Source: Chloroflexota bacterium
Lineage (GTDB): Bacteria > Chloroflexota > UBA6077 > FW602-bin22 > JAMCVK01
DNA length: 50,491 nt
Direction of reading: 5' to 3'
Assembly (NCBI GenBank): GCA_023475225.1
Contig: JAMCVK010000027.1
Span: 1-50,491, forward strand
In this document: positions 25,150 to 34,868 of the stretch, piece after piece
How the letters are laid out: the number at the start of each line of letters is the position of its first letter
How positions within the stretch are numbered: the first letter of the stretch is position 1
Position numbers and translations under genes: made by a program
Notes under the pieces: generated by a model
What the model saw: only the letters and a program-made list of their open reading frames with translations
What the model was told of the DNA's origin: nothing
Databases searched by the model: none

Positions 25150-26868
25150 CTAGAATAGACCTACAGTCCTACCAGTCTCAGGGTCGATATCTACAAAGGT
25201 GCCAGCTGGAATGGAGGGCAACCCAGGCATCGTCCGCATCTCACCAAGCAATGGATACAAGAAACCTGCCCCAACGGAGGCGCGTATATCTCTGATAGGC
25301 ACCCGGAAGCCGCGCGGTCGCCCCTTGATGTTCGGGTCATGGGAGAGCGAGAGATGCGTCTTAGCCATACAGATGGGTAATTTGTCATAACCAAGCTTTG
25401 TATACAGGGCGATCTTCTGCTCGGCTAACGGGGCATAGTCAACTCCGTCCGCACCGTAAATCTTGGTGGCAATGGTCTCAATTTTCTCTTTGATTGAGGC
25501 CTCCAATGGATATAAGAAACGGAAGTTGCTCAGCCTCTCAGCCGCCTTGACCACTGCCCCAGCCAACGCTATACCCCCAGCACCTCCCTTGGCCCAGACC
25601 TCGCTAGGAATGGCATCCTCGGCTCCGGCCGCCTTAGCTATGCGCTGCACTGTCGCTATCTCCGCATCCGTATCTGTTGTGAATCTATTGATGGCTACCA
25701 CTACCGGAACACCAAAGAGGCGCATATTCTCGATCTGTTTCTCCAGGTTCTCGCAGCCTTTAATCAGAGCCGGAATGTTCTCCTCTTTTAGCGATTCATC
25801 TAACGGCTTACCAGCCACGACTTTGGCCACCCCACCGTGCATTTTCAGGGCTCGAATGGAGGCTACAATCACTACGACATTTGGACGGAGTCCACTGTAG
25901 CGGCATTTGATGTTCATGAATTTTTCCGCCCCACAGTCGGCGCCAAAGCCACTCTCTGTGACCACATAATCACCCAACTTGAGGGCGATCATATCGGCCA
26001 AAATGGAATTGTTGCCATGGGCGATATTGGCGAACGGCCCAGCGTGCACGAAGCAGGGGGTGTGCTCGATCGTTTGCAGCAGGTTCGGTTTGATCGCATC
26101 CTTGAGAAGGACAGTCATCGCCCCGGCTGCCTTCAGGTCTTCTGCGGTCACCGCCTTACCATCGCGCGTCATGCCGATGACGATACGTCCCAGCCTCTGG
26201 CGCAAATCGAAGATATCCGTGGTAAGAGCCAGGATGGCCATTACTTCGGAGGCTACAGCTATATCAAAGCCGGTCTCCCTGGGGATCCCATTATCCCGGC
26301 CACCTAACCCAGTAATGATACGACGTAGGGCTCGATCGCTGACATCCACCACACGCGGCCAGGTGATGCTCAGGGGATCGATGTCTAACTTGTTACCATG
26401 CAGGATATGGGCATCAATGAAAGCGGCCAAGAGGTTGTGGGCCAAGGCCACGGCATGGGTATCGCCGGTAAGATGAAGGTTGAAGTCCTCCATGGGCAGT
26501 ACCTGAGAGTAGCCTCCACCAGCGGCTCCACCCTTGATCCCAAATACAGGCCCCAACGAGGGTTGGCGAATGGTAGTGATAACATTTTTCCCAATGCGGT
26601 TAAGGGCCATGGATAATCCGATAGTAGTCACTGTCTTACCTTCACCCAGGGGTGTGGGGGTAATGGCCGTCACATCAATATATTTGCCATTGGGCTTATC
26701 TTCTAACCGTTTCAGAACGTCTAGGGAAACCTTAGCCTTATATTTACCATAGAGCTCTATCTCGTCTTCTGTCAGCCCCATTCCCCTGGCTATCTCGATG
26801 ATGGGTTTCATCTCAGCCGCTTGGGCGATCTCCAAATCACTTGGAACCTTGTACTCCTCTAGAATCAC
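25150..26868 (-). CDS. fhs: Formate-tetrahydrofolate ligase
   Basis: Interconverts formate, THF and ATP with 10-formyl-THF, ADP and phosphate. The 572-residue protein carries the nucleotide-binding [21 protein letters not shown] near residue 70, [23 protein letters not shown], and [16 protein letters not shown], all diagnostic. The start is GTG at 26868 with AAGGAG nine bases upstream. It follows folD, fchA, ftcD and hutI, so its likely direction here is reverse, making ATP and formate from histidine carbon. It can also serve as the entry enzyme of the methyl branch of the Wood-Ljungdahl pathway; no other gene of that pathway is in the window. Confidence 0.97.
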   Translation of the reverse strand: MILEEYKVPSDLEIAQAAEMKPIIEIARGMGLTEDEIELYGKYKAKVSLDVLKRLEDKPNGKYIDVTAITPTPLGEGKTVTTIGLSMALNRIGKNVITTIRQPSLGPVFGIKGGAAGGGYSQVLPMEDFNLHLTGDTHAVALAHNLLAAFIDAHILHGNKLDIDPLSITWPRVVDVSDRALRRIITGLGGRDNGIPRETGFDIAVASEVMAILALTTDIFDLRQRLGRIVIGMTRDGKAVTAEDLKAAGAMTVLLKDAIKPNLLQTIEHTPCFVHAGPFANIAHGNNSILADMIALKLGDYVVTESGFGADCGAEKFMNIKCRYSGLRPNVVVIVASIRALKMHGGVAKVVAGKPLDESLKEENIPALIKGCENLEKQIENMRLFGVPVVVAINRFTTDTDAEIATVQRIAKAAGAEDAIPSEVWAKGGAGGIALAGAVVKAAERLSNFRFLYPLEASIKEKIETIATKIYGADGVDYAPLAEQKIALYTKLGYDKLPICMAKTHLSLSHDPNIKGRPRGFRVPIRDIRASVGAGFLYPLLGEMRTMPGLPSIPAGTFVDIDPETGRTVGLF

Positions 26869-26912
26869 TTTTATGTGCTCCTTTCATTCTTTATTAGAGA
26901 TTTCGGTGTTGT

Positions 26913-27776
26913 TTATTTCTCCATGCCAGCTTGTCGCCGGGCTGCTTGCAAGGTATTGCGCAACAACGCGGCGTTCGTCATCGGCCCAGTACCCCCGGGT
27001 ACTGGAGTGATAGCTCCAGCCACTTCCTTGACTGAATCAAAGTCCACATCTCCCACCAACTTCCCCTCAATGACGTTGACGCCGAAGTCTATGACCACCG
27101 CACCTGGCTTCACCATATCCTGTTTGATGAGCTGCTCCTTACCCACGGCGGCCACCAGGATATCGGCTGTACGGGTGACCTCACCCAGATTCGGCGTACG
27201 GGAATGGCAGATAGTGACCGTAGCGTGTTGATGGAGGAGGAGAAGGGCCATTGGCTTGCCAACGATATTGCTTCGTCCCACGACAACAGCGTGCCTCCCA
27301 GTTATTTCTATACCATTGCGCCTGAGCAGCTCCATCCCGCCGGCCGGCGTAGCCGGTATGAAGTAGTCCCCGCTGCCCATCAGCAACAAGCCAGCATTGA
27401 GGGGATGGACACCGTCCACATCCTTTAACGGTGAAAGAGCGGCTACCAATGTTTCCTGATAAAGATGCTTGGGCAATGGCAGCTGAATGATGATACCACT
27501 GACCTCAGCTTCAGCATTCAGCTGTCTGATTACCCCTAAGGACTCCGCTTCGCTCACCATCTCGGCCAGAGTGCAGAGTCGGACCCCCATGCCCACGCCC
27601 TCGAAAGAGCGAGCGATCTGCTTCACGTATCGCTCCGAGGCCGGATCACCGCCGACCTGGATGACAGCTATGCCAGGGACAAAGCCGTGCTTCGCCTTGA
27701 ACTGTGTCACCTCCGTCTCAACTTCAGCCTTAATTATAGCCGCCAATGCTTTGCCATCCAAAATCTTAGCTTCCAT
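26913..27776 (-). CDS. folD: Methylene-THF dehydrogenase/methenyl-THF cyclohydrolase
   Basis: A bifunctional 287-residue FolD. Substrate-site motifs are VQVGGDPASERYVKQIARSFEG, IIQLPLPKHL and DVDGVHPLNAG. The NADP site reads GRSNIVGKPMALLLL, and the family tail PVPGGTGPMTNAALLRNTL is present. It oxidises 5,10-methylene-THF and hydrolyses 5,10-methenyl-THF to 10-formyl-THF, linking the cyclodeaminase product to Fhs. Thirty-three bases separate it from fchA and 44 from fhs, consistent with one operon. Confidence 0.97.
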   Translation of the reverse strand: MEAKILDGKALAAIIKAEVETEVTQFKAKHGFVPGIAVIQVGGDPASERYVKQIARSFEGVGMGVRLCTLAEMVSEAESLGVIRQLNAEAEVSGIIIQLPLPKHLYQETLVAALSPLKDVDGVHPLNAGLLLMGSGDYFIPATPAGGMELLRRNGIEITGRHAVVVGRSNIVGKPMALLLLHQHATVTICHSRTPNLGEVTRTADILVAAVGKEQLIKQDMVKPGAVVIDFGVNVIEGKLVGDVDFDSVKEVAGAITPVPGGTGPMTNAALLRNTLQAARRQAGMEK

Positions 27777-27809
27777 CTAACCATGTCCTCACTTAAGAAT
27801 AGCGCTCAT

Positions 27810-28436
27810 CTAGAGTCTCGCTTCCACTCGTTTCAGCACCTCCTCCTTGCGCGCGCCCCTATTTTCAAGGTATCCCTTCAGAGTATTTCGAGTATGATGA
27901 ACGAAGGATTCATCCTTGATAGCTCTAAGATTGATTTCCACATTCAAGGCAGCGCCTCTGAGACCTGCCTCAGCCATAAGCACACCGACACCTACGTCGC
28001 TGATAGCGGCGACATTTCCCTTCTCGACCGCCGGGAGGCAGAGGTCCACGATCTCAGCGCACCGTCGGGCGATTTGTAGTGGTGGGTCAGTAGCCTCTCT
28101 AAGAGCCCGTTGAATGGCCGCTGATCGAGTTACTTGCTCATCCGCCGTCGCCTTCGGGAGACGATATGCAGCCGCTACCTTGCTATAGGCTTGAGTATCG
28201 GCTTCTAACAACTTCAGTAGTTCGTCCCTTAGAGTCTCGGATCGAGAGAGGATGGCATTTATGTCAGACTCGACTTCTTTGTACTTCTCCTTGCCGAGGG
28301 TGAGGTTACAGACCATACTGAGCAGGGCAGCCCCTAGGGCGCCGCTGAGGGCAGCAACACTCCCTCCACCGGGAACTGGCTCTTTTGAGGCTAACTGATC
28401 CAGGAACTGGTCAAGTAATCCTTGGTAATGTAGCAA
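27810..28436 (-). CDS. fchA: Formimidoyl-THF cyclodeaminase
   Basis: A 208-residue protein with PVPGGGSVAALSGALGAALLSMV, the signature of formiminotransferase-cyclodeaminase C-terminal domains, and the helical core typical of the family. It removes ammonia from 5-formimino-THF to give 5,10-methenyl-THF. In many organisms this domain is fused to FtcD; here they are separate. The start is TTG at 28436 with GGAGG about ten bases upstream. The 259-base gap before ftcD contains a short palindrome (AAGGGCGCAGCCCCTT at 28574-28589) of the intergenic hairpin class. Confidence 0.93.
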   Translation of the reverse strand: MLHYQGLLDQFLDQLASKEPVPGGGSVAALSGALGAALLSMVCNLTLGKEKYKEVESDINAILSRSETLRDELLKLLEADTQAYSKVAAAYRLPKATADEQVTRSAAIQRALREATDPPLQIARRCAEIVDLCLPAVEKGNVAAISDVGVGVLMAEAGLRGAALNVEINLRAIKDESFVHHTRNTLKGYLENRGARKEEVLKRVEARL

Positions 28437-28695
28437 GGCTATTTTTCCTCCTTGAAAATGCAGAGTGGTGGCCTAACATAGCGGGCCTGAGATAAGGGTT
28501 AGCCCTATCGCCGTGGAACTGGTATGTCTGGGAAGCATTCGGGCAGTCCATAAGTGCGGCGCCATTATAACATAAGGGCGCAGCCCCTTGGAATACCCAT
28601 TGTTGATAGTTTCTGAAGGCCAGTGGTAGGGCACATTTACCGCGAATCAGTCGATACAATCAGCGGGACAGTAGCGGCCTACTAGCGACACCGCT

Positions 28696-29607
28696 TCAGT
28701 TATCGCCCAGCGCTTCCTGGAGACGATTCTCGAGGACCTGCCTCGGATCGAACCGTTCTAGCTGAAGATAATGTTTCGCTACCTGAACCAGAGCCTCGCC
28801 CGGAACCAGGCCGACAATTTCACTCTCCAGTATAGTCACCCCGTATTTGGCTGCCGCCACCTTGATGGCTTCGAAAGCCTGAAATAGCGGTGTCTCTCGA
28901 TAGTTGGTCATGTTCAGCGATACCTGCACGATGTTCCGGTCGGCTATGGGCAAACCGATGGCTTTAACGTAGGGCAACCCCCCGCTAGACTCCCGAACCG
29001 TTCGAGCGATGGCCTTGGCTATGCTGACATCGTCTGTGGCCAGGTTCACATTGAAGGCGATCAGGGGCAGGCGGACCCCGACGGCCGTCGCCCCCGCTCC
29101 GGTAACCCTGGATGGGCCGAAGTCGGGCTGTCGCGCCGGATTGGTGGCGATCTCCGCCTCCAGAGATTCAAACTCTCCCCGTCTGATGTCGGCCAGGTTG
29201 CGGCGCTCCGGTCGCGTCGCTGCCTCGCTATAGAGGTAGACCGGAATTTGCAGCTCTGCGCCGATACGGCGTCCCAACTGTCTGGCCAGGGGGACACATT
29301 CTTCCATGGTGACGCCGCTGAGAGGCACCAGTGGCACTACATCCGCTGCACCTATGCGTGGGTGCTGTCCGCGGTGTTGGTGAAGATCGATCAATTGCGC
29401 TGCCATCTTAACCGTTTGAAAAGCGGCCTCCAGGACTGGTTCAGGCTCGCCACAAAAGGTCAGCACAGCGCGGTTGTGGTCTGCATCCGTCTCCACATCC
29501 AACATATAGATGCCCGGCACATCTCGGATGGCTGAGACCACCTGCTCCACCACCTCTGGACGACGTCCCTCGCTGATGTTTGGCACACATTCGATAAGCC
29601 TGCGCAT
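28696..29607 (-). CDS. ftcD: Glutamate formimidoyltransferase
   Basis: Transfers the formimino group of N-formimino-L-glutamate to THF, giving glutamate and 5-formimino-THF. The 303-residue length equals the formiminotransferase N- and C-subdomains only. Motifs are ECVPNISEGRRPEVVE, the DHNRAVLTF segment, HPRIGAADVVPLVPL with its catalytic histidine, and GARAVGVR-like GATAVGVRLPLIAFNVNL. The start is at ATG 29607. With HutI upstream and FchA downstream it sets the route histidine to glutamate plus one-carbon units, not the formamide (HutG) route. Confidence 0.96.
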   Translation of the reverse strand: MRRLIECVPNISEGRRPEVVEQVVSAIRDVPGIYMLDVETDADHNRAVLTFCGEPEPVLEAAFQTVKMAAQLIDLHQHRGQHPRIGAADVVPLVPLSGVTMEECVPLARQLGRRIGAELQIPVYLYSEAATRPERRNLADIRRGEFESLEAEIATNPARQPDFGPSRVTGAGATAVGVRLPLIAFNVNLATDDVSIAKAIARTVRESSGGLPYVKAIGLPIADRNIVQVSLNMTNYRETPLFQAFEAIKVAAAKYGVTILESEIVGLVPGEALVQVAKHYLQLERFDPRQVLENRLQEALGDN

Positions 29608-29696
29608 GTTTCAGCCCTCTTGACTCCCAAACGATACCTCAAGGTAGCCGACCCCAGGGGCTCTACCCATTTGGAGTCTCCTTTGCCAAATGACTT

Positions 29697-31019
29697 CTAG
29701 ACAAATAACTGGGGTGGTCTCTCTAAGTCAGGCGCCAGCCGACTGTTTTGCACTACTACACGCCCCGCCTTTATGACTGTATCGACCTGGTTTATTCCCA
29801 GATGATAGGGCAAATGCTTATGGTTAGGGATATTTAGAATGATGATATCAGCCATCTTGCCCGGCTGTAGGCCACCTATCTTGTCGCCCTGCTCAAGAGC
29901 ACAGGCAGCGTTGAGGGTGCTGGCCACGATCGCCTGAGCTGGAGTAAGCTGCATGCCTACACAGGCAAGGGCTATAACCAGCGACATCGACTCGCTCATA
30001 TAGGTGCCTGGGTTTAGATCGGTAGCCAGAGCGACCGCCACCCCTTCGGCGATGAGCCTTCTGGCCGGCGCATAGGCGTGCCGCAGGGTGAAGGAGGTGC
30101 CGGGCAACAGGGTAGCCACGACATCACTGGTGGCCAGCAGCCGGGCATCCTCTTCTGTCAGGGCAGTCAGATGGTCAGCGGAGGCCGCTCCCATCTCCAC
30201 AGCCAAAGGGGTGGCGCCAATCGAGGCAAATTCATCAGCGTGGATTCTCACTCCTAGCCCGGACGCTTTGGCAGCCGCCAGGAGGCGACGGGATTGGTCG
30301 ACGTTGAATACCCCCTGTTCGCAGAAGACATCGCAGTAAACGGCCAGTCCCCCAGCAACCACAGCCGGCAGCGTCTCCATGATAAGGTGATCAATGTAGG
30401 CATCAGGCGCGCCATGAAATTCGGGAGGAACGGCGTGCGCTCCCAGGAAGGTGGGTACCAGGGTGATAGGATGATGTTGCGCAAGCTGGCGAATCACCTC
30501 CAACGATTTAATCTCATCCGCCGTATTCAGTCCGTAGCCACTCTTGGCTTCAGCTGTAGTGGTGCCGTGGAGAAGCATAGTGTTCAGCCTGTGCCAGGCC
30601 AGCCTGGCTAGCTCCTGAGGTTCGGCTGTTCTGGTAGCCCGCATCGTATTGAGGATGCCTCCCCCGGCGGCCAGAATCTGCTGATAATCCTCCCCAGCTA
30701 TGCGCCGCGCGAACTCGTCCTCTCGGGAGCCAGCGAAGACCAGATGCGTGTGGGGATCAACGAAGCCGGGCAAGACCACTTTTTGGGAGGCATTGATGAC
30801 TAGGGTGTCAGACGACGTCTCGAGATGGCCCATGATCTCCTCGCTGGGGCCTACCGCAGTGATGCGTCCTTGTCGAATAGCCAGAGCGCCCTGGGGGATG
30901 ATGCCCAGCTCGTCCATTTGCGCACCGCGTTTGGGGCCTGGTCCCCTGTGGCTGACAGTCACCAACTCAGCAGCATTATAGATCACAATCTCCACAGGCT
31001 GCCTTTCGCTCTTATCCAC
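29697..31019 (-). CDS. hutI: Imidazolonepropionase
   Basis: A 440-residue amidohydrolase that opens 4-imidazolone-5-propionate to N-formimino-L-glutamate. The metal-site PGFVDPHTHLVFAGSREDEFARR is followed by LAAGGGILNTMRATR, TTAEAKSGYGL, the later histidines (RIHADEF, SADHL) and the catalytic aspartate in ATDLNPGT. I chose GTG at 31019, seven bases after AGGAG. The TTG at 31025 sits only one base from that element. Confidence 0.96.
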   Translation of the reverse strand: MDKSERQPVEIVIYNAAELVTVSHRGPGPKRGAQMDELGIIPQGALAIRQGRITAVGPSEEIMGHLETSSDTLVINASQKVVLPGFVDPHTHLVFAGSREDEFARRIAGEDYQQILAAGGGILNTMRATRTAEPQELARLAWHRLNTMLLHGTTTAEAKSGYGLNTADEIKSLEVIRQLAQHHPITLVPTFLGAHAVPPEFHGAPDAYIDHLIMETLPAVVAGGLAVYCDVFCEQGVFNVDQSRRLLAAAKASGLGVRIHADEFASIGATPLAVEMGAASADHLTALTEEDARLLATSDVVATLLPGTSFTLRHAYAPARRLIAEGVAVALATDLNPGTYMSESMSLVIALACVGMQLTPAQAIVASTLNAACALEQGDKIGGLQPGKMADIIILNIPNHKHLPYHLGINQVDTVIKAGRVVVQNSRLAPDLERPPQLFV

Positions 31020-31051
31020 GGTCAATCTCCTGGATCCCTGGGGGATCTAAG

Positions 31052-31078
31052 GGGCATGCGGGCTTTGCCCGCATGCCC
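31052..31078. repeat. Perfect intergenic hairpin between SBP1 and hutI
   Basis: Perfect 12-bp stem GGGCATGCGGGC with a TTT loop. No U-run follows on either strand, so it is not a classical intrinsic terminator. It may stabilise message ends or belong to the intergenic hairpin class seen elsewhere in the window. Confidence 0.6.
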
Positions 31079-31098
31079 GCTGGGTAGCCTGAACCAGC

Positions 31099-32616
31099 TC
31101 ACTTAAAGGAGACACCATACATGGAGACCAGCTCGTCAGAGCGTGGCTTCCAATCCACATTCTTGCGCGCGGCATAAATATCGACCTGCTGGTATAAGAA
31201 GATCCAGGGTGCTTCCTCATGGATCAACTTGGAAGCCTTGTGGTAGTCCTCTAAACGTTTCTTCTCATCGATGGTGAAACGGGCCTCATCCAGGAGCTTG
31301 TCCAGCGCCGCATTGCTGTAGAAGGAGCTGGCTCCCTTGCTATGCATTACCTGGCGAATCTGTCCATCAGCATCGAAGGTGGTGTTGCCCCAACCGAGGA
31401 AGTAAAGGGGGTCAACTTTACGTGAGACCCTCATCTCTGTATAGACGCCCCATTCCAGGACCTTAAGATTAGCCTTCACTCCCACCTTTGCCAGATAGCC
31501 AGCCACGGCCTCGGCCACCTCTTTGTCCATGAGATAACGTCCCACCGAAGTGTCGAAGTTGACCTCAAAACCATTGGGATAACCGGCTTCGGCCAGCAGC
31601 TTCTTGGCCCGCTCCGGATCGTAGGGATAGGGCTTCACTTCTGGATTGTAACCGAAGAAGAGTGGTGTTAATGGGGAAGCGATCCGATAGCCCTGGCCCA
31701 AGAGCAGGTCCTTAATGATGGTGTCTACATCCACCGCAGAGTTGAGGGCCTGGCGCACCTTCGGGTTGGCCAGGGGGCCACCCTGATCACAGCGGATGGC
31801 GATGTAGATCACCCGCACGCTTGGCGCAGACAAAACCTGGATGTTCGGATCGCCTTCCAGGCTCTTAGCCTCCATCGGGGGCACGTTGGTGATAACATCT
31901 ACCCCACCAGTCTTCAGCTCGGCGATGCGGGCCGCATTCTCTGGAATCGGACGGAAGATCACCGTCTTAATCTTGGGTGGTTTCCCCCAATAATCCTTAT
32001 TGGCTTCCAGGATGATTTTGTCATCCTTAAGCCATTGCTTTAGGACATACGGGCCCGTGCCCACCGGCTGACTGGCCACAACCTCATTGCCCTTCTCCTT
32101 AACATACTTAGGGGGCATCATCAGTAGCTGAGTCATGAAGGCCGGCAGGATCGGGAAGGGCTTGTCCGTGATGAGTTGGATGGTATAAGGGTCGATGATC
32201 TTAACCTCTTTGATGGGGGTATAATTCGGTCGGATGCGGGCTTTGGTGGCTGGATCCAACACCCGTTCGACGGTAAACTTGACGGTCTCGGCGTTGAACT
32301 CTTCGCCATTGGTGAATTTGACCCCCTTGCGCAATTTGAACTCCCAGGTCTTATCGTTCACTGCCCTCCAGGATTCAGCTAAACAGGGCTGCATCTTCAG
32401 TTCCTGATCTCGATCAATTAAGGGCTCATAAATGTGTCTGAGCACATTATTGGTGGTGGCTATAGTGTGCATCATCGGGTCCATCGTGGTAGCATCGACG
32501 CCTTGGGCTACGGTTATTTGATCCTTGGCGGCTGGTGCCAGGCCACAGGATGATGAAACTAGGCCAACTACGACCAGGAATCCGATAGCTAACGTCAACA
32601 ATTTTCTTCGTCCCAT
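31099..32616 (-). CDS. Peptide-type ABC transporter solute-binding lipoprotein (SBP1)
   Basis: A 505-residue SBP_bac_5 family protein. The signal peptide is followed by lipobox SSSC with acceptor cysteine 24. The body contains TMDPMMHTIATTNNVLRHIYEPL, PCLAESWRAVNDKTWEFKLRKGVKF and GTGPYVLKQW. It is lipid-anchored outside the cell and delivers oligopeptides or similar ligands to the DppB/DppC pair encoded upstream in the operon. The 180 bases between dppC and this gene contain no other gene; AAAGGAGGG precedes the ATG. The ligand is unknown; histidine-containing peptides are inferred from context. Confidence 0.92.
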   Translation of the reverse strand: MGRRKLLTLAIGFLVVVGLVSSSCGLAPAAKDQITVAQGVDATTMDPMMHTIATTNNVLRHIYEPLIDRDQELKMQPCLAESWRAVNDKTWEFKLRKGVKFTNGEEFNAETVKFTVERVLDPATKARIRPNYTPIKEVKIIDPYTIQLITDKPFPILPAFMTQLLMMPPKYVKEKGNEVVASQPVGTGPYVLKQWLKDDKIILEANKDYWGKPPKIKTVIFRPIPENAARIAELKTGGVDVITNVPPMEAKSLEGDPNIQVLSAPSVRVIYIAIRCDQGGPLANPKVRQALNSAVDVDTIIKDLLLGQGYRIASPLTPLFFGYNPEVKPYPYDPERAKKLLAEAGYPNGFEVNFDTSVGRYLMDKEVAEAVAGYLAKVGVKANLKVLEWGVYTEMRVSRKVDPLYFLGWGNTTFDADGQIRQVMHSKGASSFYSNAALDKLLDEARFTIDEKKRLEDYHKASKLIHEEAPWIFLYQQVDIYAARKNVDWKPRSDELVSMYGVSFK

Positions 32617-32796
32617 TGTGCCCTCCTTTTTCTACTCTAGGAACGCAGGGCCTTCCGTCCCCGCCTATTTAATCTCTTCCCCGCAGCGTGGGGGGGCAAG
32701 ATGATCGCAGTATTTTCACACTCCTTTCCAGCCATCACACAAGGTCGGCTGTACCCCTTAGTTAGATCGGCCCGAATAATGACTCAAGCCAGCTCC

Positions 32797-33717
32797 TCAT
32801 AGCTTCAGGGTAGGATCAAGGCTATCGCGCAGCCAATCACCAAGCAAATTGATGCCTAATACGGTGAGAAAGATGGCCACTCCGGGGACAGTGGAAACCC
32901 ACCAGGCGAGAGCGAGGTAGTCACGCCCGTCGGCAACCATGCCCCCCCACGTGGGCGTAGGTGGCTGTACCCCTAAACCCAGGAAGCTGAGCGACGCCTC
33001 AGCGATGATCATATGGGCTACCTGTAAAGTGCCCACCACGATGATCGAGGTGCTGACATTAGGTAGGATATGAAGCCGGATGATGCGGTGATTTTGCGCT
33101 CCTATAGCTCGCGCCGCCTCAACGAATTCCCTCTCTTTAACTGATAAGACCTCGCCACGAACGATACGCCCATAGAGCACCCACCCTGTAAGTCCTAAAA
33201 CGATGATGATATTTCTCAAACCTGGCTGCAACATAGCCACCACGGCTATGGCCAGCACCAGAAAGGGAACGCCCAGCTGAATATCAGCCAGCCGCATGAT
33301 GAAGCTGTCAGCCCTTCCTCCATAATAGCCGGACAGTAATCCCAGGAAGACGCCGATGGTACCTGAAATGGCTACCGAACACAGCCCAACCAACAAGGAG
33401 ATACGTGAGCCATAAATGATACGGCTTAAGATATCCCGGCCAAGCGGATCTGTCCCCAAGAGATATTCCATATTCCCTGACATCCAGAAGGGGGGCAGCA
33501 AACGTTTCGAAAGGTTTTGGGCTGTCGGATCATGAGGAGCCAGATAACCGGCCAGCAGGGCGCTGGCGATGACGACCAGGACTATCGTCAGGCCAAGGAG
33601 GGCCGTCTTACTCCGTTGCAGGCGCAGTAAAAGGACGCTGGGGAGCGTTCTCCGCTGGGCAGCAGCCAAAGCAACACCCAATGGATATTCTTGGACTAAA
33701 TTCGCCTTGGTAGCCAA
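32797..33717 (-). CDS. ABC transporter permease, DppC-like (set 1)
   Basis: About 306 residues with a cytoplasmic N terminus and six spans. It has the DppC phrase LGTDPLGRDILSRIIYGSRISLLVGL and the EAA loop EFVEAARAIGAQNHRIIRLHILPN that docks to an ATPase. I favour TTG at 33717 (AGGAG six bases upstream) over TTG 33723. It partners with DppB at 33727-34644. No ATPase gene is in this set. Confidence 0.9.
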   Translation of the reverse strand: MATKANLVQEYPLGVALAAAQRRTLPSVLLLRLQRSKTALLGLTIVLVVIASALLAGYLAPHDPTAQNLSKRLLPPFWMSGNMEYLLGTDPLGRDILSRIIYGSRISLLVGLCSVAISGTIGVFLGLLSGYYGGRADSFIMRLADIQLGVPFLVLAIAVVAMLQPGLRNIIIVLGLTGWVLYGRIVRGEVLSVKEREFVEAARAIGAQNHRIIRLHILPNVSTSIIVVGTLQVAHMIIAEASLSFLGLGVQPPTPTWGGMVADGRDYLALAWWVSTVPGVAIFLTVLGINLLGDWLRDSLDPTLKL

Positions 33718-33726
33718 GGTCAACTC

Positions 33727-34644
33727 CTAGGTATATTTGACCCGTGGATCCAGGTAGGTGTAGAACAGATCCACTAATAAGTTCATTAGTATGATCACCA
33801 CGGCGATCACCATCACGAAGGCCTGTACCACTGGGATATCGCGGTTGCGGATGGCCTGGATAGCCAGTAATCCCATACCAGGATAGGCGAACACGGTCTC
33901 GGTGATGATAGCCCCTCCCATCAGAGTTCCCATCTGCAAACCGATGACTGTAACCACCGGGATGGCCGCATTCTTTAGGGCATGGCGGAGCAGAACGACT
34001 TTTTCGGCCAGCCCCTTAGCCCGAGCGGTGCGTACATAGTCCTTACTCAACACCTCCAGAAGGCTGGAGCGAAGGAGACGTGTTTTTACCGCAGCTGTAG
34101 CCATGCCCAAGGTTATGGCCGGGAGGATCAGATGGTCGATCCCCCCACGGCCAGAGGCAGGTAGGAGCCGCAGCCCAACCGCAAAGATCAGGATGAGCAG
34201 AATCCCTAACCAGAAGGAAGGCATGCACTGTCCGGTTAGGGCCATCAGCATAGCACCAGCATCGTAAACACTATCCTTCTTAAGGGCGGAGATGATGCCA
34301 GCCGGGATAGCGATGAGTAGGGATATGAATAAAGCCGCCAGGGTGAGTTCCAGCGTGGCCGGTAAGCGGTCTAGAACCAGTTGAAGCGCCGGCTGTCCAT
34401 GCCTTAACGAGTTTCCAAAATCTCCGTGGACCACCCGGCTGAGGAAGAGAAAGTATTGCTCATAGAGTGGTCGGTCGAAGCCCATGCGGTGACGAAACTC
34501 GGCAATATCCTGCACCGTGGCCTCCATGGGCAGCATCAGGGGAGCTGGGTCACCCGTAAGATAGAGCAGGGTGAAGACGATCATTGAAACGCCGAGAACC
34601 ACCAGCAGTGAGTGCAGCACTCTTCGTATCAGGTACTGAAACAT
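33727..34644 (-). CDS. ABC transporter permease, DppB-like (set 1)
   Basis: A 305-residue six-span permease starting MFQYLIRRVLHSLLVVLGVSMIVF, typical of DppB. The EAA motif region DYVRTARAKGLAEKVVLLRHALKNAAIPVVTVIG is intact, as is the GAIITETVFAYPGMGLLAIQAI segment. It is followed after 3 bases by dppC and preceded by the ferredoxin gene, so the transporter is in the same transcript as the second flavoprotein pair. Confidence 0.92.
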   Translation of the reverse strand: MFQYLIRRVLHSLLVVLGVSMIVFTLLYLTGDPAPLMLPMEATVQDIAEFRHRMGFDRPLYEQYFLFLSRVVHGDFGNSLRHGQPALQLVLDRLPATLELTLAALFISLLIAIPAGIISALKKDSVYDAGAMLMALTGQCMPSFWLGILLILIFAVGLRLLPASGRGGIDHLILPAITLGMATAAVKTRLLRSSLLEVLSKDYVRTARAKGLAEKVVLLRHALKNAAIPVVTVIGLQMGTLMGGAIITETVFAYPGMGLLAIQAIRNRDIPVVQAFVMVIAVVIILMNLLVDLFYTYLDPRVKYT

Positions 34645-34673
34645 CGTCTCCCTCTATACAGCAAGCAACTCTT

Positions 34674-34868
34674 CTAACGGATCAGAAAGGGCAATTGCAC
34701 CGTTAGAGCCTTCTCCGGACACTCCACCTCACAAGCGCCGCAATACCAGCACTCCGCGTATTTTAGAACAGGGAGTTCCCTCTCGTCCAATCGAAGACAA
34801 TCTAAGGGACAGCGTTCGACACACAGCCCGCAGGACGTACAGCGCTCTATGGCCACCTCCAGACTCAT
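34674..34868 (-). CDS. 2x[4Fe-4S] ferredoxin, partner of flavoprotein 2
   Basis: A 64-residue ferredoxin with two cluster motifs, CTSCGLCVERCPLDCL and CWYCGACEVECPEKAL. It overlaps the flavoprotein 2 stop by four bases (ATGA), so the two are translationally coupled and probably form a complex. The layout resembles AprB/AprA of adenylylsulfate reductase, but the protein lacks the long AprB tail. Confidence 0.93.
   Translation of the reverse strand: MSLEVAIERCTSCGLCVERCPLDCLRLDERELPVLKYAECWYCGACEVECPEKALTVQLPFLIR

Noticed and set aside
31052-31078. Intrinsic terminator after SBP1
   Set aside because: The hairpin is perfect, but no T-run follows on the transcribed strand.
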